From NCBI GenBank assembly GCA_903870685.1, contig CAIQDX010000051.1, forward strand, positions 1-40,949: 40,949 bases of DNA. The letters run 5' to 3'. Positions 1 through 8,737 of the stretch are shown piece by piece (position 1 is the first letter of the stretch; each line of letters begins with the position of its first letter). The notes beneath the pieces were generated by a model that saw only the letters and a list, made by a program, of their open reading frames with translations, was not told where the DNA came from and did no database searches. The stretch is from an uncultured Chitinophagaceae bacterium. GTDB lineage: Bacteria > Bacteroidota > Bacteroidia > Chitinophagales > Chitinophagaceae. A program made the position numbers and the translations under genes.

Positions 1-50
1 ACTTCAAGAATTTTATCGAAATTCGTTTTGATGTTGTGCATGTTGTTTAA
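1..50 (+). CDS. 3' end of a gene cut by the window edge; possibly YraN/UPF0102 family
   Basis: An open frame enters from the left edge, reads F-K-N-F-I-E-I-R-F-D-V-V-H-V-V and stops with TAA at 48-50. The I-R-F-D-V-V ending resembles the C-terminus of YraN-type (UPF0102) predicted endonucleases, which often end in a similar R-F-D-V strand. Only 15 residues are visible, so the family is a guess and even the frame is not proven. It points toward the leftward nadK and leaves a gap of about 80 bases. Confidence 0.3.
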   Translation, partial: FKNFIEIRFDVVHVV

Positions 51-129
51 GAAAGTTTAGTCACTAACTATGACAACTTCACAACATCTTTTGTCCCTTC
101 TTATTCAAAATTTAACTCCGCCAACGGGT

Positions 130-1008
130 TTAATTTCTTTTATCTAAGCCCCAAGTTAATTTTGTTCGAAGTGTTGAAAGAAAACTATTTTCATTCAATC
201 GAATTAAATTAACTGAAAATTTTTCCTTCTTCACCGCCAATTGAATGTTGATGTCAACTATTTCTCGTCGCGAATCTAACACACAAATAAATTGATCAGA
301 TCTGCCTTCCACCTCAAAAGAAATAATACTATCATCTGCCACAACTATTGATCGCACATTTAAATTATGCGGTGCAACTGGTGTGATAACAAAACTCGAT
401 GATTCGGGAAATAATATAGGTCCGTTACAACTCATGTTATATCCGGTAGAACCAGTTGGTGTAGAAACTACCAAACCGTCAGCCCAATACGTATTTAAAA
501 ATTCACCATTTAAATATGTATGAATTTTTATCATGGGTGATGTATCTCTTTTATGAATTGCAAATTCATTTAATGCATAAGGTGTATTTCCAAATAAAGA
601 TTGATTTGCATCAACATGAATTAAACTTCTTTTATCAACAATAAATGTTCGGTTAACTAATGCATCAACTGCAATCGATAATTCATCTCTGCTGATACTT
701 GCCAAAAAACCTAATCTGCCAAAGTTGATACCAAGAATAGGAATATTGCTGTCTTTAACAATTGTTACCGCATCTAAAATTGTTCCATCACCACCAATAC
801 CAATTAAACATTCAACATCATCGGTTAGTTCTTCGGGTGATTTAAATGGAATAATATCTTGACCAATTTCGGGAAGTAATGAAAATTGTTGTATTAACGG
901 TTGATAAATAAATACCTGAATTTTATGCAATGCAAGTTCCGCGAGCAATGCTTGTAATGAGCTGCCCTGCTCAGGATCTAAACCTCTACTATAAATGGCT
1001 ACTTTCAT
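130..1008 (-). CDS. nadK: NAD kinase
   Basis: This enzyme phosphorylates NAD+ to NADP+ using ATP in the cytoplasm and is the only route to NADP in most bacteria. The 292-residue protein has the family's G-G-D-G-T motif at residues 72-76 within a Rossmann-like N-terminal domain. It also has the conserved N-E pair at 147-148 and the T-P-T-G-S-T-G-Y-N motif at 183-191 of the beta-sandwich domain. Length is normal for the family. It starts with ATG and lies 49 nt after the Omp85-type gene on the same strand, so it may be the last gene of that run. An exact TAnnTTTG box at 1053-1060 could also give it its own promoter. Confidence 0.96.
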   Translation of the reverse strand: MKVAIYSRGLDPEQGSSLQALLAELALHKIQVFIYQPLIQQFSLLPEIGQDIIPFKSPEELTDDVECLIGIGGDGTILDAVTIVKDSNIPILGINFGRLGFLASISRDELSIAVDALVNRTFIVDKRSLIHVDANQSLFGNTPYALNEFAIHKRDTSPMIKIHTYLNGEFLNTYWADGLVVSTPTGSTGYNMSCNGPILFPESSSFVITPVAPHNLNVRSIVVADDSIISFEVEGRSDQFICVLDSRREIVDINIQLAVKKEKFSVNLIRLNENSFLSTLRTKLTWGLDKRN

Positions 1009-1052
1009 TATATTTTTTTATACTTCAATTTTTTAACTACGAAGTAAAACTT

Positions 1053-1060
1053 CAAATTTA
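1053..1060 (-). promoter_or_regulatory. Candidate -7 box for nadK
   Basis: The minus strand reads TAAATTTG, an exact match to the Bacteroidota -7 consensus TAnnTTTG. It overlaps the stop codon of the upstream Omp85-type gene and would give nadK a leader of about 40 nt. No clear -33 TTTG was found, and the motif is AT-rich enough to occur by chance. Confidence 0.35.
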
Positions 1061-2488
1061 AAAACTATTATGAGCATGTAAATATAGTCCATTGTTGCCG
1101 AGTTGATTGAAACTGTACTCGAAACGAAAAACAAAATCGTAAATTGAAACTATATCTAAACCTACACCATAACTGTACATTAATTTATTGTTGAATAGTG
1201 AATTGTTTATAGTTTGACTATAGCTGTAACCTGCATCACTGTAGGCTTTCAGGTAAAATTTAAATGGAATTTTATCATGCGTCTTACTGTGAAAAGGCGT
1301 TTTATAAATGTACCTGAATATTTCTCTGTATAAAGTAAATTTACCTAAAGCACCAGCCGTTCCATCCACTACATAATATTCCATTCCGCGTATATTATAA
1401 TAACCATATCCAAATAATGGTTGATTGATAAAATAATCTCTTGATGGAAATTTAATACTTGCAGCAGTTTCAATATGAAAAAAAGTTTTTGGTAAAATTG
1501 GTTTCGAATACAAAGCATGAAAACCTATTTGCCAGAGATTACTTACTTTATCTAATCCTCTTTTATAAATAAATGCTTCACCAATAATTCCTTTTGTTGG
1601 ATAAATATTATAATCTGTGTTATAGTATCTGAAATAATAACCAAAATCAACATATTTAAAGTTGGTTGAATTATTTGGATAGTAAGTTGGGTTTAATTTA
1701 TAAACAGTATCGGCAATAGATTCATTGTTATATGATATCCGAAAATAATGACGAATTTTTTGATCGGGACGATATGAATAAGTGAAATCGAATCTTGTAA
1801 AAGTTCTGGAATAATCGTCCAGCAGCTTCAGAAAAACCTGTTGATTATCGGTACTTGTTGCATAATTTATTTCGCGTTGACGCGAATAAGTAAATCCAAC
1901 ATTAATTCCCTGTGTTAATTTTTTATCTATAAATGGAAGTGCATAACGTGTTGTTATTTGCTGGTCGTATCCATTGATCAGCCAAATATTCAAGTTGTCA
2001 TTTTGCCCACTGAAATTATTTTGCATAAACTTCATTCCATAATCAACTCTTGCCAAACTTCTGTTTTCCTGAACCCACCATTGATTAAAATTCCTGTCAA
2101 TTAAAATAAAATAAGGCAACGGAAAAAAATACCAGCGTTCTTTTACATCAATATTTATAAAAACAACATTTCCTTTTTGTGTAGAAATATAAACTGAGTC
2201 ATCAACAAATAAACCGGTATTATAAATTAACTGTTTCGATTCAATCAATTTTTTTGAAAGATCGGAAGTAGAAATCTGATCACCTTTTTTAAAAGTAGTT
2301 TCTCTTAAAATGATATGGGTTTTTGTTTTTTTATTTCCGGTAACAACCACATCGCCAATAAAAATGATCACATCTTTTTTTGTTTGAATGGAATCGGGAA
2401 CAACAGCAGCATCAACAATCTTCGCAGACTGCGAAAAAGTTTCTTGCATAAAAAAAACAAACAAAAAGATAATGATCCAATATCTCAT
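1058..2488 (-). CDS. BamA/TamA-family (Omp85) outer-membrane protein with one POTRA-like domain
   Basis: Residues 1-20 form a signal peptide ending F-S-Q-S. Residues about 40-115 look like a single POTRA domain (I-G-D-V-V-V-T-G-N-K-K-T, then an R-E-T-x-F region and a V-F-I-N-I-D-V-K-E strand). The rest alternates aromatic and polar residues as in a beta-barrel. At 476 residues it is much shorter than BamA (about 800, five POTRA domains), so it is probably not the essential BamA. A dedicated translocation or surface-assembly role is inferred. It follows the CBS-domain gene after 120 nt and precedes nadK by 49 nt on the same strand. Confidence 0.82.
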   Translation of the reverse strand: MRYWIIIFLFVFFMQETFSQSAKIVDAAVVPDSIQTKKDVIIFIGDVVVTGNKKTKTHIILRETTFKKGDQISTSDLSKKLIESKQLIYNTGLFVDDSVYISTQKGNVVFINIDVKERWYFFPLPYFILIDRNFNQWWVQENRSLARVDYGMKFMQNNFSGQNDNLNIWLINGYDQQITTRYALPFIDKKLTQGINVGFTYSRQREINYATSTDNQQVFLKLLDDYSRTFTRFDFTYSYRPDQKIRHYFRISYNNESIADTVYKLNPTYYPNNSTNFKYVDFGYYFRYYNTDYNIYPTKGIIGEAFIYKRGLDKVSNLWQIGFHALYSKPILPKTFFHIETAASIKFPSRDYFINQPLFGYGYYNIRGMEYYVVDGTAGALGKFTLYREIFRYIYKTPFHSKTHDKIPFKFYLKAYSDAGYSYSQTINNSLFNNKLMYSYGVGLDIVSIYDFVFRFEYSFNQLGNNGLYLHAHNSF

Positions 2489-2608
2489 TAAATAAATGCT
2501 TTTAAGAAAAGTAAATGTAAGTGATTGATGTAACAGCTATGAATTTGTTGAAAAAATTAACAAGCTTCAGCGTATAATTTGTGGCGATAGAGAAGTTTTT
2601 GAAATTGA

Positions 2609-3268
2609 TTAAATATTTAAATAAGAAAGCAGGTGATTATAATTTTCTTTCAACTCATTTGTATAAAGTTCTTCACCAAAATAATATTGAACCTGATAAT
2701 CGTAGCGTTGGAATGTTGCAACAATATCGCTCACTTCGATTTTATTTATTTTAATGGTAACTACAATTATTCCCGAATCACTACCCGACATGGTATTTAG
2801 CTGCAGAATGCTGGCATCATTTGTTTCAACCAATCTACTGATTTCACCGAACGAATAATTTCTTCGCTCCATTTCTAAAACAATAATGCCACCGGGATCT
2901 TCGCTGCCGGTAAATTTTGATAATATTTTTATTAATTCTGTTGCAGTAATCACACCTCTTAATTCTAATTGTTCATTTACAACTGCAACGAGTGAAAGAT
3001 TAAATTCTGCAACTTGTTTTAATGCCGCTAAAAAATGCTCCTCAGCTTTTATACTTGCTTTAATGAATTGATATTCTAAAGTAGCAACTGTTTTATCTTC
3101 ATCATTGTCCAATAAATCATCTTTACAAACTAATCCAACAAATTTTTCATCATGCAAAATTGGTAAATGCTGCACATCATATTCATCCATTAAATGTAAC
3201 GCAAGCGATACTTTATCAGAAAGATTGATTGATGGATAATTAGTTTGTATCAGTTGTGATGCTAACAT
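2609..3268 (-). CDS. CBS-domain protein with a C-terminal ACT-like region
   Basis: The 219-residue soluble protein holds two CBS motifs, roughly residues 1-55 (V-Q-H-L-P-I-L-H-D-E-K-F-V-G-L-V) and 68-122 (L-V-A-V-V-N-E-Q-L-E-L-R-G-V-I-T-A-T-E-L). These are followed by a segment at about 128-195 with the beta-alpha-beta pattern of an ACT-like domain (G-G-I-I-V-L-E-M at its start). CBS pairs bind adenosine nucleotides and usually sense energy state. No catalytic domain is attached, so its target is unknown. It lies 35 nt after the hydrolase gene and is likely cotranscribed with it. Co-location with nadK is common in Bacteroidota as I recall. Confidence 0.85.
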   Translation of the reverse strand: MLASQLIQTNYPSINLSDKVSLALHLMDEYDVQHLPILHDEKFVGLVCKDDLLDNDEDKTVATLEYQFIKASIKAEEHFLAALKQVAEFNLSLVAVVNEQLELRGVITATELIKILSKFTGSEDPGGIIVLEMERRNYSFGEISRLVETNDASILQLNTMSGSDSGIIVVTIKINKIEVSDIVATFQRYDYQVQYYFGEELYTNELKENYNHLLSYLNI

Positions 3269-3303
3269 TTATTTGCTTTCAGTTAATATACAGACACCAA
3301 AAA

Positions 3304-4083
3304 TTATGCAACAGTTGCAGCAGGCGTTTTCATTTTTGAAAGAAACCGATTCAAGATCTCATTAAACTCATGAGGCACTTCCATCATTGGAGCATGACCA
3401 CATTTATCAATAAAATATAATTCGCTGTTAGGAATTAATTTATTGAACTCTCTTCCAACAAATGGTGGTGTAATTGTATCGTTATTGCCCCAAATTAATA
3501 ATGTTGGTTGTTTTATTTGATTTAATTCTTCTCCCAAATTGCTGCGTATGGCGCTTTTTGCCAAAGAAATTACTTTAATAACTTTTATGCGGTTATTGGT
3601 TATTTCAAAAACCTCATCAACTAATTCCGGTGAAGCCATTGCAGGATCATAAAAAGTAAGCGCCGTTTTTGTTTTAATATATTCTCTGTCGCCACGTTTT
3701 GGATAACTGTCGCCCATGCCGTTTTCAAACAAACCCGAACTTCCGGTAAGTATCAATGATTTTATTTTTTCGGGATGTTTCAACACATAGACCAGTGCAA
3801 CATGACCGCCCAATGAATTTCCTAAAAGATGTATGTTCTCGTATTCTCGAACTTCGATAAATTTTTGAACATGTTTTGCCAAACCGCTAACTGTGGTATG
3901 GAAAATATCTAATTCAAACAACGGCAATAACGGAACAACTACTTTATGTGTATGACGGAAAAATTCAATCAAATATTCGAAATTGCTTAATGCTCCAAAT
4001 AATCCATGTAATAATATTAATGGTTCGCCTTCACCTTCCTCAAGGAATTTAAACTTATCGTGTTGTTTAATTTGATACTCCAT
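3304..4083 (-). CDS. Alpha/beta-fold hydrolase
   Basis: The 259-residue protein has a complete alpha/beta-hydrolase catalytic set. The H-G oxyanion motif is at 26-27 (L-I-L-L-H-G-L-F-G), the nucleophile elbow G-N-S-L-G-G has Ser90, the acid is Asp202 in W-G-N-N-D-T-I-T-P-P, and His230 lies in C-G-H-A-P-M-M-E. There is no signal peptide, so it acts in the cytoplasm. The substrate cannot be told from sequence; the pattern fits the broad MhpC/BphD-like esterase group. It is first in the leftward run toward nadK, and a 9-bp inverted repeat sits just upstream of its start. Confidence 0.88.
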   Translation of the reverse strand: MEYQIKQHDKFKFLEEGEGEPLILLHGLFGALSNFEYLIEFFRHTHKVVVPLLPLFELDIFHTTVSGLAKHVQKFIEVREYENIHLLGNSLGGHVALVYVLKHPEKIKSLILTGSSGLFENGMGDSYPKRGDREYIKTKTALTFYDPAMASPELVDEVFEITNNRIKVIKVISLAKSAIRSNLGEELNQIKQPTLLIWGNNDTITPPFVGREFNKLIPNSELYFIDKCGHAPMMEVPHEFNEILNRFLSKMKTPAATVA

Positions 4084-4101
4084 ATTCTAATTTCTTAAGC
4101 A

Positions 4102-4141
4102 AGCAGTAAAGTAGTGTTACAAATAAAAGCAATTTACTGCT
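4102..4141. repeat. 9-bp inverted repeat upstream of the hydrolase gene
   Basis: AGCAGTAAA (4102-4110) is perfectly matched by TTTACTGCT (4133-4141) across a 22-nt spacer. It lies 18-58 nt upstream of the hydrolase start codon, in the 152-nt gap after cvpA. It could be an operator or a 5'-UTR hairpin. No exact TAnnTTTG box lies nearby. Confidence 0.4.
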
Positions 4142-4235
4142 AAAAAAGTTCAATTGCAATCAGATGTTAATTAAGATGTAACATAGCTGCAATTAAAGTT
4201 AAGGTATTTATATAAAATGATTGATCTTCAAAAAT

Positions 4236-4772
4236 CTATTTCATTCCTTTTCCAATCGAATCGAAAAATGTTTCAAGTTCGGTAAACATATCTTTAAAAA
4301 AAGGAATGACTTTCGCAAAGCCATTAATGATTTTCGGACCGAAGGGTTCAGTAAATAAATATACTTTCGATTCGTTGATGGTTTGTTGTTTCAGTAAATG
4401 AATCTTATCGGCATAAAAAAGTATAATGCTGAAAATAGTTGTGTAGATCAACGCGTATAAAACAATGCCGCCTAATTTATTTATCCAGCCCATCATTAAA
4501 AATTCAGCACTTTTTTGAATGATGGCAGCTATTAATCTGATGACAATAATAAATCCTATCATCACAATTATAAAAGATAAAAATGGCAACCACTTGGCTG
4601 CAAAGTTTGTGCTGTGATGTAACCAGTCTGCAACAACGGTTGATAATTTTAATGCAGCAGCCAACGCAATAATAATTGCAACAAAAGAAAAGATGGCTGA
4701 AATAAAACCACGACTGTATCCTTTAAATACAGCCATCAACATTAAAATGCAGAATATAATATCAATTACCAT
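4236..4772 (-). CDS. cvpA: CvpA-family membrane protein
   Basis: The 178-residue protein has the CvpA layout. It opens with V-I-D-I-I-F-C-I-L and a G-Y-S-R-G-F-I turn, followed by about four hydrophobic segments (near residues 2-18, 24-45, 61-85 and 100-120) and a hydrophilic tail. CvpA was named for colicin V production in E. coli and is linked to envelope stress tolerance; its biochemical role is unsettled. It lies 52 nt after yqeY on the same strand and is probably the last gene of a gldC-yqeY-cvpA unit. Confidence 0.85.
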   Translation of the reverse strand: MVIDIIFCILMLMAVFKGYSRGFISAIFSFVAIIIALAAALKLSTVVADWLHHSTNFAAKWLPFLSFIIVMIGFIIVIRLIAAIIQKSAEFLMMGWINKLGGIVLYALIYTTIFSIILFYADKIHLLKQQTINESKVYLFTEPFGPKIINGFAKVIPFFKDMFTELETFFDSIGKGMK

Positions 4773-4824
4773 TTTTTAAAGAACGGCTTTAGTTTTAGAA
4801 TCTAAACTTTTAGTTTTTACAATT

Positions 4825-5277
4825 CTATTTTGCCAACAATTCTTTTACAATTGCCGAAATAGCTTTGCCATCTGCTTTTCCTGCTAATTGTTTTGTTGCA
4901 ACGCCCATTACTTTACCCATATCTGCTGGAGATGCTGCACCAGTTTCGGAAATAATTTTTGCGATCGCATCTTTTAATTCTGCTTCAGAAAATTGTTTCG
5001 GAAGAAATTTTTCTATGATGGCGATCTCTTCTCTTTCTTTTTTTGCAAGGTCTTCGCGATTTTGTTTTTCAAATATTTCTAACGAATCTCTGCGTTGCTT
5101 TACTAATTTCTGCAACAATTTTAATTCTCCATCTTCACTGATTTGTCCATTGGCACCGGGTTCTGTTTTTGCTTTTATGATTTCGGCTTTGATGGCACGC
5201 AATCCACGTAAACCCGCTTCATCCTTAGCTTTCATGGCATCCTTCATCTGATCCATTATTTGTGTTTCGAGACTCAT
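4825..5277 (-). CDS. yqeY: GatB/YqeY-domain protein
   Basis: The 150-residue cytoplasmic protein is of typical YqeY length. It has the helical start L-E-T-Q-I-M-D-Q-M-K-D-A-M-K-A-K-D, the middle L-L-Q-K-L-V-K-Q-R-R-D-S and I-E-K-F-L-P-K-Q-F-S, and the C-terminal M-G-K-V-M-G-V-A-T. It resembles the tRNA-binding tail of GatB/GatE amidotransferases, but a free-standing YqeY has no proven reaction. It lies 28 nt after gldC, which supports one transcript. Confidence 0.92.
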   Translation of the reverse strand: MSLETQIMDQMKDAMKAKDEAGLRGLRAIKAEIIKAKTEPGANGQISEDGELKLLQKLVKQRRDSLEIFEKQNREDLAKKEREEIAIIEKFLPKQFSEAELKDAIAKIISETGAASPADMGKVMGVATKQLAGKADGKAISAIVKELLAK

Positions 5278-5305
5278 AATTTTTATTTTTTATTGAACGG
5301 TTAAA

Positions 5306-5653
5306 CTAAATTTTATTTTCTTTCATTTGTAATTCTTTAAATTTTTGGTAGAATGATTTTGCAAATGTTCTGATATCATTCACCAAAATTTCATCGTGTG
5401 TTGCACGATCATAAGATTCGGCCATGCCCATAAAAGCCTGATAATAAAAATCGGCCATTTCGTCTACCATCATTTCGTTGGTCCATAAATCAACACGCAG
5501 AGCACTTTTTTCGGCGCCATCCCAAAATGAAACCATCATTGCTTTTGCATCCTGAAAATTATCCGCCGTACTATCGGATGCCGACCAACTAATATTTTTT
5601 GGTACTTTATCCTTATCTAACTGAACATCAATTTTAATGGTTGAAGTATGCAT
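5306..5653 (-). CDS. gldC: Gliding motility protein GldC
   Basis: The 115-residue protein matches GldC in length and pattern: T-S-T-I-K-I-D-V-Q-L-D near the start, then I-S-W-S-A-S-D-S and A-M-M-V-S-F-W-D. GldC is a small cytoplasmic protein of Bacteroidota, first tied to gliding in Flavobacterium johnsoniae, where it aids but is not essential for motility. Many non-gliding relatives keep it, so it does not prove gliding here. It heads the leftward gldC-yqeY-cvpA run and has an exact -7 box about 32 nt before its ATG. Confidence 0.93.
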   Translation of the reverse strand: MHTSTIKIDVQLDKDKVPKNISWSASDSTADNFQDAKAMMVSFWDGAEKSALRVDLWTNEMMVDEMADFYYQAFMGMAESYDRATHDEILVNDIRTFAKSFYQKFKELQMKENKI

Positions 5654-5685
5654 TGAACTTTTATTTTTAAGTTATTGTCGAATTG

Positions 5686-5693
5686 CAAATGTA
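5686..5693 (-). promoter_or_regulatory. -7 promoter box upstream of gldC
   Basis: The minus strand reads TACATTTG, an exact TAnnTTTG match. Transcription would begin about 28 nt before the gldC ATG at 5653. The box lies in the 51-nt gap behind the glycosyltransferase gene, so gldC-yqeY-cvpA can be an independent transcript. Confidence 0.55.
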
Positions 5694-5704
5694 AGATGAA
5701 ACAA

Positions 5705-6841
5705 TTACAGCTTTTTATCAGCAACAATTTCTGTAATTGTTTGCCACATCAAATCTGCTGTTTTATCCCAGCTGAATTTTGCTGCTTGCAATTTTCCTTC
5801 TTCAATTAATTTACTACGCAACGATTCATCCTTATATAATTTCAGCATTTGTTTTGCAATGGCATCTGCATCGGTTGGATTGGCACACAATGCAGCGCTG
5901 CCGACTATTTCGGGTAAACTGCTAACGTTGCTTGTTATAACCGGAACGGCGCATTGCATGGCTTCAACTACCGGCACACCAAAGCCTTCGAACAAAGATG
6001 GAAACAACATTGCATATGCCGATGCGGTAATATTTGCCAATTCTTCTTCAGGCAAATAATTTAATAAAACAACATCGTCGCGATACTTGTAAGATTTTAA
6101 TTTTTCTACAATATCATCGTATTGCCAGGCTAATCTTCCTGCAACTAACAATTTCATATTACTTCGCTGCCATTTTTTAAATAACGAAAATGCTTTCAAC
6201 AAATTCATTAAATTTTTTCGTGGATGAATGCCGCCGACAAATAAAAAATATTCTTTGCCATCACTATATTTTTCTTTTGTTTTTTGTTGGGATGAAATAT
6301 CAATCGGGATAAAAATATTTTTTGCAGCGCTATAAACAACATTAATTTTCTCAGCATCAGTTTTATAATGTTGAATGATGTCGTTCTTAGAAAATTCTGA
6401 AACGGTTGCAATCTTAGTTGCCTTGGCTAAGAATTTTTTTGTGTAAGCCTTATAATAATACAAATGATGTTTTGGAATGAATTGTGGATAATGTTTAAAA
6501 GCCAGATCGTGCAACACCAATAGCTGAGGAATATTTGTTGTTAAACTGCAAAATCCATACGGCTGAATTAATACATCGGTTTTGATAGAACGCAATGCCA
6601 GCGATAGTTTCACATCGTACCAATATTTGAACGAAAGTGCATGCCTTGCTTTTGGAGAAACAATTATTGGTGTGATGTTGGATGAAAAAATAAATTGTTC
6701 ATCATATTCACGATCGAAAATAAAAATGAATTCGTGCTGCGGAAATTGTTTAGCCAAGCGACTGAATATTTCCTGCACAAAATATCCGTATCCTTCTAAA
6801 TTATTTTTTTGTAAAAAGATAGTGTTAACTGCAATTCGCAT
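5705..6841 (-). CDS. GT4-type glycosyltransferase (GT-B fold)
   Basis: The protein transfers a sugar from an activated donor; donor and acceptor are unknown. The C-terminal half shows the GT4 signature: F-V-G-G-I-H-P-R-K-N-L at the start of the donor domain (about residue 200), then P-S-L-F-E-G-F-G-V-P-V-V-E-A-M with the paired E-x7-E glutamates near residue 290, and S-S-L-P-E-I-V-G. The N-terminal half begins M-R-I-A-V-N-T. I place the start at the ATG of M-R-I-A-V; a TTG nine bases upstream (6850) lies inside the promoter box and is unlikely. The gene stands alone, without a polysaccharide cluster around it. Confidence 0.9.
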   Translation of the reverse strand: MRIAVNTIFLQKNNLEGYGYFVQEIFSRLAKQFPQHEFIFIFDREYDEQFIFSSNITPIIVSPKARHALSFKYWYDVKLSLALRSIKTDVLIQPYGFCSLTTNIPQLLVLHDLAFKHYPQFIPKHHLYYYKAYTKKFLAKATKIATVSEFSKNDIIQHYKTDAEKINVVYSAAKNIFIPIDISSQQKTKEKYSDGKEYFLFVGGIHPRKNLMNLLKAFSLFKKWQRSNMKLLVAGRLAWQYDDIVEKLKSYKYRDDVVLLNYLPEEELANITASAYAMLFPSLFEGFGVPVVEAMQCAVPVITSNVSSLPEIVGSAALCANPTDADAIAKQMLKLYKDESLRSKLIEEGKLQAAKFSWDKTADLMWQTITEIVADKKL

Positions 6842-6847
6842 ACGAAA

Positions 6848-6855
6848 CAAAAGTA
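6848..6855 (-). promoter_or_regulatory. -7 promoter box of the GT4 gene, almost touching its ATG
   Basis: The minus strand reads TACTTTTG, an exact TAnnTTTG match, only 6 nt before the ATG at 6841. Transcription would start at or within a few bases of the start codon, implying a leaderless or nearly leaderless mRNA. Confidence 0.5.
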
Positions 6856-6893
6856 ACTACAATATTTTTTGTTGTGTTGATTAAAGAACAAAG

Positions 6894-6919
6894 CGTTGAA
6901 GAGTGCGACGCAACAACAG
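6894..6919 (+). repeat. Dispersed repeat, copy A
   Basis: This copy contains GTTGAAGAGTGCGACGCAACA. The same core occurs at 18066-18086 (minus) and 29041-29076 (plus), with a diverged form at 24507-24543. It lies between the GT4 gene and the 3' end of the DUF885 gene. It matches the other copies only up to the GCAACA and then diverges. Confidence 0.6.
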
Positions 6920-6952
6920 CTTCATTCTTATTCTTCAGCTAAGTACAAAAAA

Positions 6953-8737
6953 TTATTTCTTTTGTTTAGCTGCCCAATCGTCCATTTTCTTTTCTACAAT
7001 TTCCAAAGGCATACAACCATCTTTTAAAAACTCGTCATGAAAAGCAGATAATTTAAAATTATCACCCAATTGTTGTTGATATTTATTTCTTAATTCACGA
7101 ATTTTTAATGCACCAATTTTATAACTTAATGCTTGTCCGGGAATTGCCATGTACCGCTCAATCTCAGCTGTAGCGCCATTTTCGTCGATTGCTTCATTAT
7201 CCATCATGTATTTAATGGCTTCTTCTCTTGTCATGTTTTTTGTGTGAATAGCAACATCAACAACTAAACGAATGGCGCGATGAATTTCATCGCCCAAAGC
7301 ACCCATGTATTGATATGGATCGGTATATAAGCCCAATTCTTTTCCTAAACTTTCGCAATACAAAGCATAGCCTTCGCCATAAGCACCATACCATAAAAAG
7401 CGGCGAAACTTTGGCAACTTTTCGTTTTCCATTTGCAACGAACCTTGATAATGATGACCGGGAATTGCTTCATGTAAAAACAAACTTTCCATGCCGCTTG
7501 TTGTATTAAATTTTGTTGCATCTAAAATAGGAACATAAAAAATTCCGGGACGAGAACCATCAGGCGAACCGGGATTATATTCAGCACTGGCGCTGGCTGC
7601 ACGAAATGCTTCGGTTTGACGAATTTCGAATTTTGATTTTGGAACTCTGCCATACATCTTTTTTAAATTAGGCTCCATCTTTGCGTGAATGGCATGAAAA
7701 GCATTCAACACATCTTCGGGTTTTTTGTAAGGCATAAATTGTTTATCGGTTTTCATGAATTCGAAAAACGATTTCAGATCGCCTTTAAAACCAACTGCAT
7801 TTTTTACACTATCCATTAAACCACGAATGCGTTTTACTTCGGATAAACCGGTATTATAAATTTCTTCTGATGTTTTATTGGTGGTTGTCCAGAAAGCAAT
7901 TTCATAATTGTATAATGCTGCACCATCGGGCAAAGTGCTGATGCCGCTTGAGTTTCGAGCTTTTGGCAAATATTCGTTCTTTAAAAAATCGCCTAATTTT
8001 ATATAAGAAAAAATAATATTTTTTTGAATGGATTGAGCAAACGCTACTGTCAATCTTTTTTTATCGGCATCCGAAAAATTTGTTGGTAATTTATTGATGG
8101 GACCATAAAATAAATTCTTTGTAACATCACTATCAACCATTGATTCCATTTGTGGAATCATCTTTTGTACCAATGATTTTGGCAACACATAATTTGCTTC
8201 AATTCCTTTTCTGAAATAATGAATCGCACTATCGGTCCAAACACTAAAAGCATCCATACGTTTCAACCAATCATCATAATCTTTTACAGTTTTAAAAGGT
8301 TGATTGCCTTCACCACTTCCTAATTGACCAAAGTCTAAAGTCATTCCCCAAAATTGATTAGCCGGAATTAAGTTGGTATGAAATTTAAAACCTTCTAAAC
8401 TAATTTCCATTTCGCGTTTAAAAATATCGTAGCTGATCTTATCATTATCATTCAATTGTTCTCTCTCGAATTTTGTAACATAAACCAGGTAACGATTAAA
8501 AAAATCTTTTTCTTTTTTGCGGTACTCATCTGTAAAATCTGCATAGAGCTTATCGTTGTAACGTGCGTCACCAATGGCTGTTGCTTCTAAAGGAAATAAT
8601 TGCAAACGCTCTTCGTAATATTTATCAAATAAAGCTGAAAGCTCTTTATTGTCTTCGTTGTGTTGATTGGTATTACTGAGTTTGCAACTGCTGAAAACAG
8701 TAATTAATATTGCTAAAAAGAAAATTATTTTTTTCAT
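6953..8737 (-). CDS. DUF885-family lipoprotein, predicted metallohydrolase
   Basis: With the start at M-K-K-I-I-F-F the protein has 594 residues and a lipoprotein-type signal ending F-S-S-C, Cys18. A 39-nt N-terminal extension is possible but would spoil the signal. The C-terminal half carries H-E-A-I-P-G-H-H at 422-429, the metal-binding-type motif of DUF885. It is followed by G-E-G-Y-A-L-Y at 454-460 and A-I-P-G-Q-A-L-S-Y-K-I-G near 531-542, all typical of the family. DUF885 proteins are thought to be zinc-dependent peptidases; the substrate is unknown. It diverges from the MerR gene across 121 nt. Confidence 0.88.
   Translation of the reverse strand: MKKIIFFLAILITVFSSCKLSNTNQHNEDNKELSALFDKYYEERLQLFPLEATAIGDARYNDKLYADFTDEYRKKEKDFFNRYLVYVTKFEREQLNDNDKISYDIFKREMEISLEGFKFHTNLIPANQFWGMTLDFGQLGSGEGNQPFKTVKDYDDWLKRMDAFSVWTDSAIHYFRKGIEANYVLPKSLVQKMIPQMESMVDSDVTKNLFYGPINKLPTNFSDADKKRLTVAFAQSIQKNIIFSYIKLGDFLKNEYLPKARNSSGISTLPDGAALYNYEIAFWTTTNKTSEEIYNTGLSEVKRIRGLMDSVKNAVGFKGDLKSFFEFMKTDKQFMPYKKPEDVLNAFHAIHAKMEPNLKKMYGRVPKSKFEIRQTEAFRAASASAEYNPGSPDGSRPGIFYVPILDATKFNTTSGMESLFLHEAIPGHHYQGSLQMENEKLPKFRRFLWYGAYGEGYALYCESLGKELGLYTDPYQYMGALGDEIHRAIRLVVDVAIHTKNMTREEAIKYMMDNEAIDENGATAEIERYMAIPGQALSYKIGALKIRELRNKYQQQLGDNFKLSAFHDEFLKDGCMPLEIVEKKMDDWAAKQKK

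Noticed and set aside
6842-6850. TTG-initiated start of the GT4 gene at 6850
   Set aside because: The TTG lies inside the promoter box and the ATG nine bases later gives the standard family opening.
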